A stretch of DNA of 10,544 bases from Pavlovales sp. CCMP2436 (lineage: Eukaryota > Haptophyta > Pavlovophyceae > Pavlovales): assembly GCA_026770615.1 (NCBI GenBank), contig MU631515.1, positions 55,210-65,753 on the forward strand, written 5' to 3'. The notes below the pieces were generated by a model that was not told the origin of the DNA, did no database searches, and was given only the letters and a program-made list of their open reading frames with translations. The stretch's first letter is position 1. The number at the start of each line of letters is the position of its first letter. Made by a program: the position numbers and the translations under genes. Shown one piece after another: positions 7,421 to 10,544 of the stretch.

Positions 7421-7904
7421 TAATGCTGTAAGCATCGTGGACAGAAAATTATCAGATAAGTCTGATGCTCGCATTTGTATGGTAGTATTGACGCTACGTC
7501 ATGGTGGGACAGCTTGGCCTCCCAGAGGGTGTGGCATGCCCCTTTGCTCGAGGCAAGGTGTACATTTCCCATGGCCTGTGCTATCTTAATCAGGAGTTTA
7601 CGTTCCTGGGCCTGCCACTTGCCGTTGGTGGTTAAAAGGTGTCCAAGGTATTCAAAAAAATTGTCCTTTGGCGTCTGGGGCACCTCTATATCTGAGGAGT
7701 TTGCATCCCTTGATGGTAGGCAGATGCAGGCTTTCTGGGTAGGGTTTCCTTGATCATCACTGACTGTATGAATGGTGGTTTGGGTCCCCAGTGCTCTGGC
7801 AGCTTAGGTAGTATTAAGGTGTGATAGCACTTCTTGGCGTTGAACTCTATGGTGTAGGCCGCAAGGAAGCGGTCTGCTATTCCTATATGGCCTGTGCAGT
7901 GCAT
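7420..7904 (-). pseudogene. LINE reverse transcriptase, post-palm and thumb
   Basis: Two frames cover this. The first (7904-7686) overlaps the end of the palm frame and contains FLAAYTIEFNAKKCYHTLI, the usual motif D/E region (x-N-x-x-K-C). The second (7683-7420) has FFEYLGHLLTTNGKWQAQ, the YLG motif that opens the thumb, then ACHTLWEAKL. A one-base slip near 7690 joins them; in the thumb frame the line reads SDIEVPQTPKDNFFEYLG. The order and spacing match a LINE RT. Confidence 0.8.
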
Positions 7905-8608
7905 GCATTTTCTGCAAAGAGTGCTAAATCGTCTATGTATGCCTGGTATTTAGGAGGGTTGCACGGCTTTCTGTGAGTGTGGCCTGGCGGTGGAGTCGGT
8001 TGGTAGCCACCTGGCTGCTTATCCAGCTGGCGGTGAAGCATGTTCATAAATAAGCAATACGTAATTGGGCTAAGCGGGCAGCCTTGCTCACACCCCATGG
8101 AAGTGAGAACCGGATGCTTTGATCTGCCGTAGTCTGTTCGCACATGTGCCCCCATGCATGTCTGGAGCATGCGAACGCGTCGCACCGTCTCGGGTGGGTA
8201 ACCGTGACGTTCTATTGCCTCCCACAGGGCGTATCGTGGGACTGCGTCGAATCCTTTTTGGATGTCGCAAGTGATGATGTGTAATCCTCGTCCTGCTGCC
8301 AGTGCTTCAGCTATGGCTGCAGCCATCACTGCTACATGGTCTGCTGCTCTGCCATTTTTTCTGGCCGCAAGCTGTTGTTCGGATAGGAGCTGCATTCTGC
8401 CTGCGGCGCCTAGTAGCTGTCCCGCCATGAAGGCTGCGGGTAATTTGTAGATGACGCTTTGGAGTGCGAGGCCTCTGTAATTTGAAAGTTTTGTGCAATC
8501 ACCTTTCTTGTAGAAGTAGACGATTTCTGATGTACCCAGTTGGGTTGATAGAGTCGTAACTTTAAGCGCAGTGTTGAGAACGTTTGTTAGGAGAGTGTAA
8601 TTCACCAA
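7883..8608 (-). pseudogene. LINE reverse transcriptase, fingers and palm
   Basis: This 241-residue frame carries the core RT. YFYKKGDCTKLSNYRGLAL (about 31-49) is the fingers motif. CDIQKGFDAV (114-123) is motif A, with catalytic Asp115. GCEQGCPLSP (172-181) is motif B. YIDDLALFAE (224-233) is motif C, with Asp226-Asp227 at 7933-7928. All three catalytic aspartates survive although the element is broken. Motif C has Ile where most LINEs have Ala (YADD). The frame ends just after motif C at a TAG, where the sequence slips to the next frame. Confidence 0.92.
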
Positions 8609-8615
8609 TGTGGTT

Positions 8616-9299
8616 TTAAATATTATCGGCTTGTAAGAGCAGTTTTAGGGCTAGGTATTGTACACCATCTAGTCCCGGAGCGCTGCGTTCCTTGCCGGCA
8701 ACGACTAGACGGACGAGATCGTTTGGAGTAGCAAGTGCTTGGACATTTGTTGTCTTTTCATCCGTCCAGCGTTTAGTCAGGTCAGTCCATTCACTTGGAT
8801 CTTGCCATGCTTTGCCCGTAGGCGAGAGGGGAGGGGTTTTGCTTAGTAGTGTTCGAGTGTAGTCTGTAGCTAAGCTGATAACTTCTTTTGGCTTTGTTGT
8901 GACTTTATTTGTTGTCGGATGTCTTAACATGTGTACCCCTTGCTGCAGGGATCGTGGGTAGATGAGCTTTCTCGCATTGTTGGTGGCGGCTCGAAATAGG
9001 CCTGTGTTGATTGCATCATGCGTTCTGTCATCCGCTGCTTTGTTGGCTTCTTTTTGAGCTGCTTCGCACTTGGCGTGGCGTATCGCCATGCGTTTTCTGA
9101 GTTCGCTATTGTAGAGTTCTAATAGCGGGATGGTCATCATTCTAAGAGATGCTATTGTGGGTCGATACGGGTCCCGTGCTAGTTGAAGAGTGGTCTCGTC
9201 GTCCTGTTCGTCATTATTTAAGACCGCTCCTGGGTGGTAAGGCAGGACCTCTTGTTGTTTGTCTGCTATTACACAAAATTGCCTCAAGGTATCGACCAT
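8616..9299 (-). pseudogene. LINE ORF2 fragment: linker region and start of reverse transcriptase
   Basis: The 227-codon open stretch is Lys/Arg-rich and helical in its first part (around ELRKRMAIRHAK). It ends with GKERSAPGLDGVQYLALKLL (residues about 202-221), the motif 0/1 region that opens the RT domain in LINEs (K-S-A-P-G-x-D-G). The frame then hits TAA, while the RT continues in another frame (about 8640 down to 8608). The same frame is open upstream to about 9354, beginning near HSWWGFNN, so the true 5' junction lies there or nearby. No endonuclease residues are identifiable. Confidence 0.8.
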
Positions 9300-9436
9300 C
9301 TTTTTTGTGTATGTATTATTAAAACCCCACCAGCTGTGTAGGTGATATTGTTATTTGTTTTTGTTGCTTATAATATCTCCTGTGATGATTAATGCTTTTC
9401 TGTACCACGAATCCATTTGTGCGCCTGTGCGGCAGC

Positions 9437-9763
9437 TCAAAGAAGCCTGCGGCGGACGTAACCCTCGTAGGTGAGAGTAGGGTTGTCCGCGTCGTCGTCC
9501 GAATTGCCCCCGTCATCGTCCGATCCCCGTCGTCCAAATCGTCCTTTGGCATCCTTCACACGGCAAACGGCTAAAGTGAGTCAACCACGAATAGGAACTC
9601 CGTCGGCGAAGGGGTCTCGACAAGGCGCAACGACGTTGACGCTCCTCGGCTCTTCTTGCACGGGCCTTGGGCCACCTTCGAGCGCCCAACCGTATCGTTC
9701 GTGGAGGAGCTGCGATCGATCGCTCTTTACCCCCATACAGCATCCCGCGAATTTTGTTCTCAT
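9437..9763 (-). CDS. Divergent gene of unknown function, interrupted by one TGA (5' part)
   Basis: From ATG at 9763 (context GTGGCAATGAG) the frame opens MRTKFAGCCMGVKSDRSQ, continues through HERYGWALEGG and NVVAPCRDPFADGVPIRG, and stops at TGA (9581-9583). The same frame then runs another 47 codons with strongly protein-like sequence: VKDAKGRFGRRG, an Asp/Ser/Asn acidic stretch (SDDDGGNSDDDADN) and TLTYEGYV, to a TGA at 9437. Removing 9571-9588, an 18-nt GT...AG segment, would erase the first stop and keep frame. Removing a 16-nt GT...AG segment near 9453 would then join TYEG to FFELPHRRTNGFVVQ. The gene lies head-to-head with the glutaredoxin-like gene and meets the truncated LINE. It may be a disrupted host gene, a 5' ORF of the LINE, or a chance reading. 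Confidence 0.35.
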
Positions 9764-9807
9764 TGCCACCGTTTTTAAGTCGGAAGTTAGTTAGCGCGTG
9801 AGTCAAG
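9764..9807. promoter_or_regulatory. Short putative bidirectional promoter/leader between two divergent starts
   Basis: Only 44 bp separate the minus-strand ATG (9763) and the plus-strand ATG (9808). The gap contains a TTTTTAAGTC word and GTTAGTTAGC. No TATA box is obvious. If both starts are right, the promoter elements must overlap the coding 5' ends. It depends on the uncertain minus-strand gene. Confidence 0.25.

Positions 9808-10544
<737 letters not shown>

Larger units (their letters stand above)
4513..9354 (-). mobile_element. Degenerate, 5'-truncated non-LTR (LINE) retrotransposon with RT, RNase H, zinc knuckle and repeat-bearing tail
   Basis: Read on minus, the order is pre-RT linker (9299-8616), RT fingers/palm (8608-7883), RT end and thumb (7904-7420), connection (about 7420-7055), RNase H (7053-6330), C-terminal zinc knuckle (6324-5795) and a Pro-rich tail (5813-4513). 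Such proteins nick the target and copy their RNA by target-primed reverse transcription. This copy is dead. Frames switch near 8625, 7900, 7690, 7314 (a run of seven G), 7050, 6725, 6330 and 5850, with in-frame stops near 6013 and 6730 and in the repeat tail. No APE endonuclease is visible upstream of 9354, consistent with the usual 5' truncation. I see no poly-A tail or target-site duplication, so the 3' border is uncertain. The tail up to 5795 may be a separate ORF. Confidence 0.85.

Overview
This window looks like nuclear DNA of a unicellular eukaryote, most likely an alga. The signs are spliceosomal introns with C-rich interiors, an N-terminally extended glutaredoxin-like gene, a LINE-type retrotransposon, a TIR element, microsatellites and an 18S rRNA-like fragment. 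C-rich introns and a GC-rich/AT-rich mosaic would suit a haptophyte or a similar alga. That assignment is inference. No gene here identifies the lineage.

Layout. Bases 1-2250 are gene-poor. They hold C-, CA-, TG- and ATT-type simple repeats, four copies of a short motif ending in a splice-acceptor-like GCAGGT, a degenerate 18S fragment (about 900-1013), an inverted repeat (1537-1773) with a third copy of its arm at 2194-2245, and a 35-bp tandem duplication (1881-1950). Bases 2617-3113 (minus strand) can be read as a small two-exon gene of unknown function. Bases 3519-3690 are a GGC/GAC triplet tract. A clean 584-bp element with perfect 30-bp terminal inverted repeats occupies 3868-4451.

From about 4513 to 9350, the minus strand is one decayed non-LTR retrotransposon. 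Read in transcription order, it holds the pre-RT linker, the reverse transcriptase (with YIDD), the thumb, an RNase H domain and a C-terminal CPLC...HLYHEC zinc knuckle. A proline-rich tail with a 23-residue (69-bp) tandem repeat follows. At least seven frameshifts and several in-frame stops break it. The APE-type endonuclease that normally precedes the RT is not seen, so the copy is probably 5'-truncated at about 9300-9350.

At the right end, two genes appear to diverge from a 44-bp gap (9764-9807). On plus, a Grx2/GST-N-like thioredoxin-fold protein has its CPYC active site split by an intron (9932-10311), and its second exon runs into a 103-nt poly-C tract at the window edge. On minus, a protein-like reading frame (9763 down to about 9437) stays in one frame across a single TGA and could contain extremely short introns. 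It abuts the truncated end of the retrotransposon, so the element may have landed in this gene.
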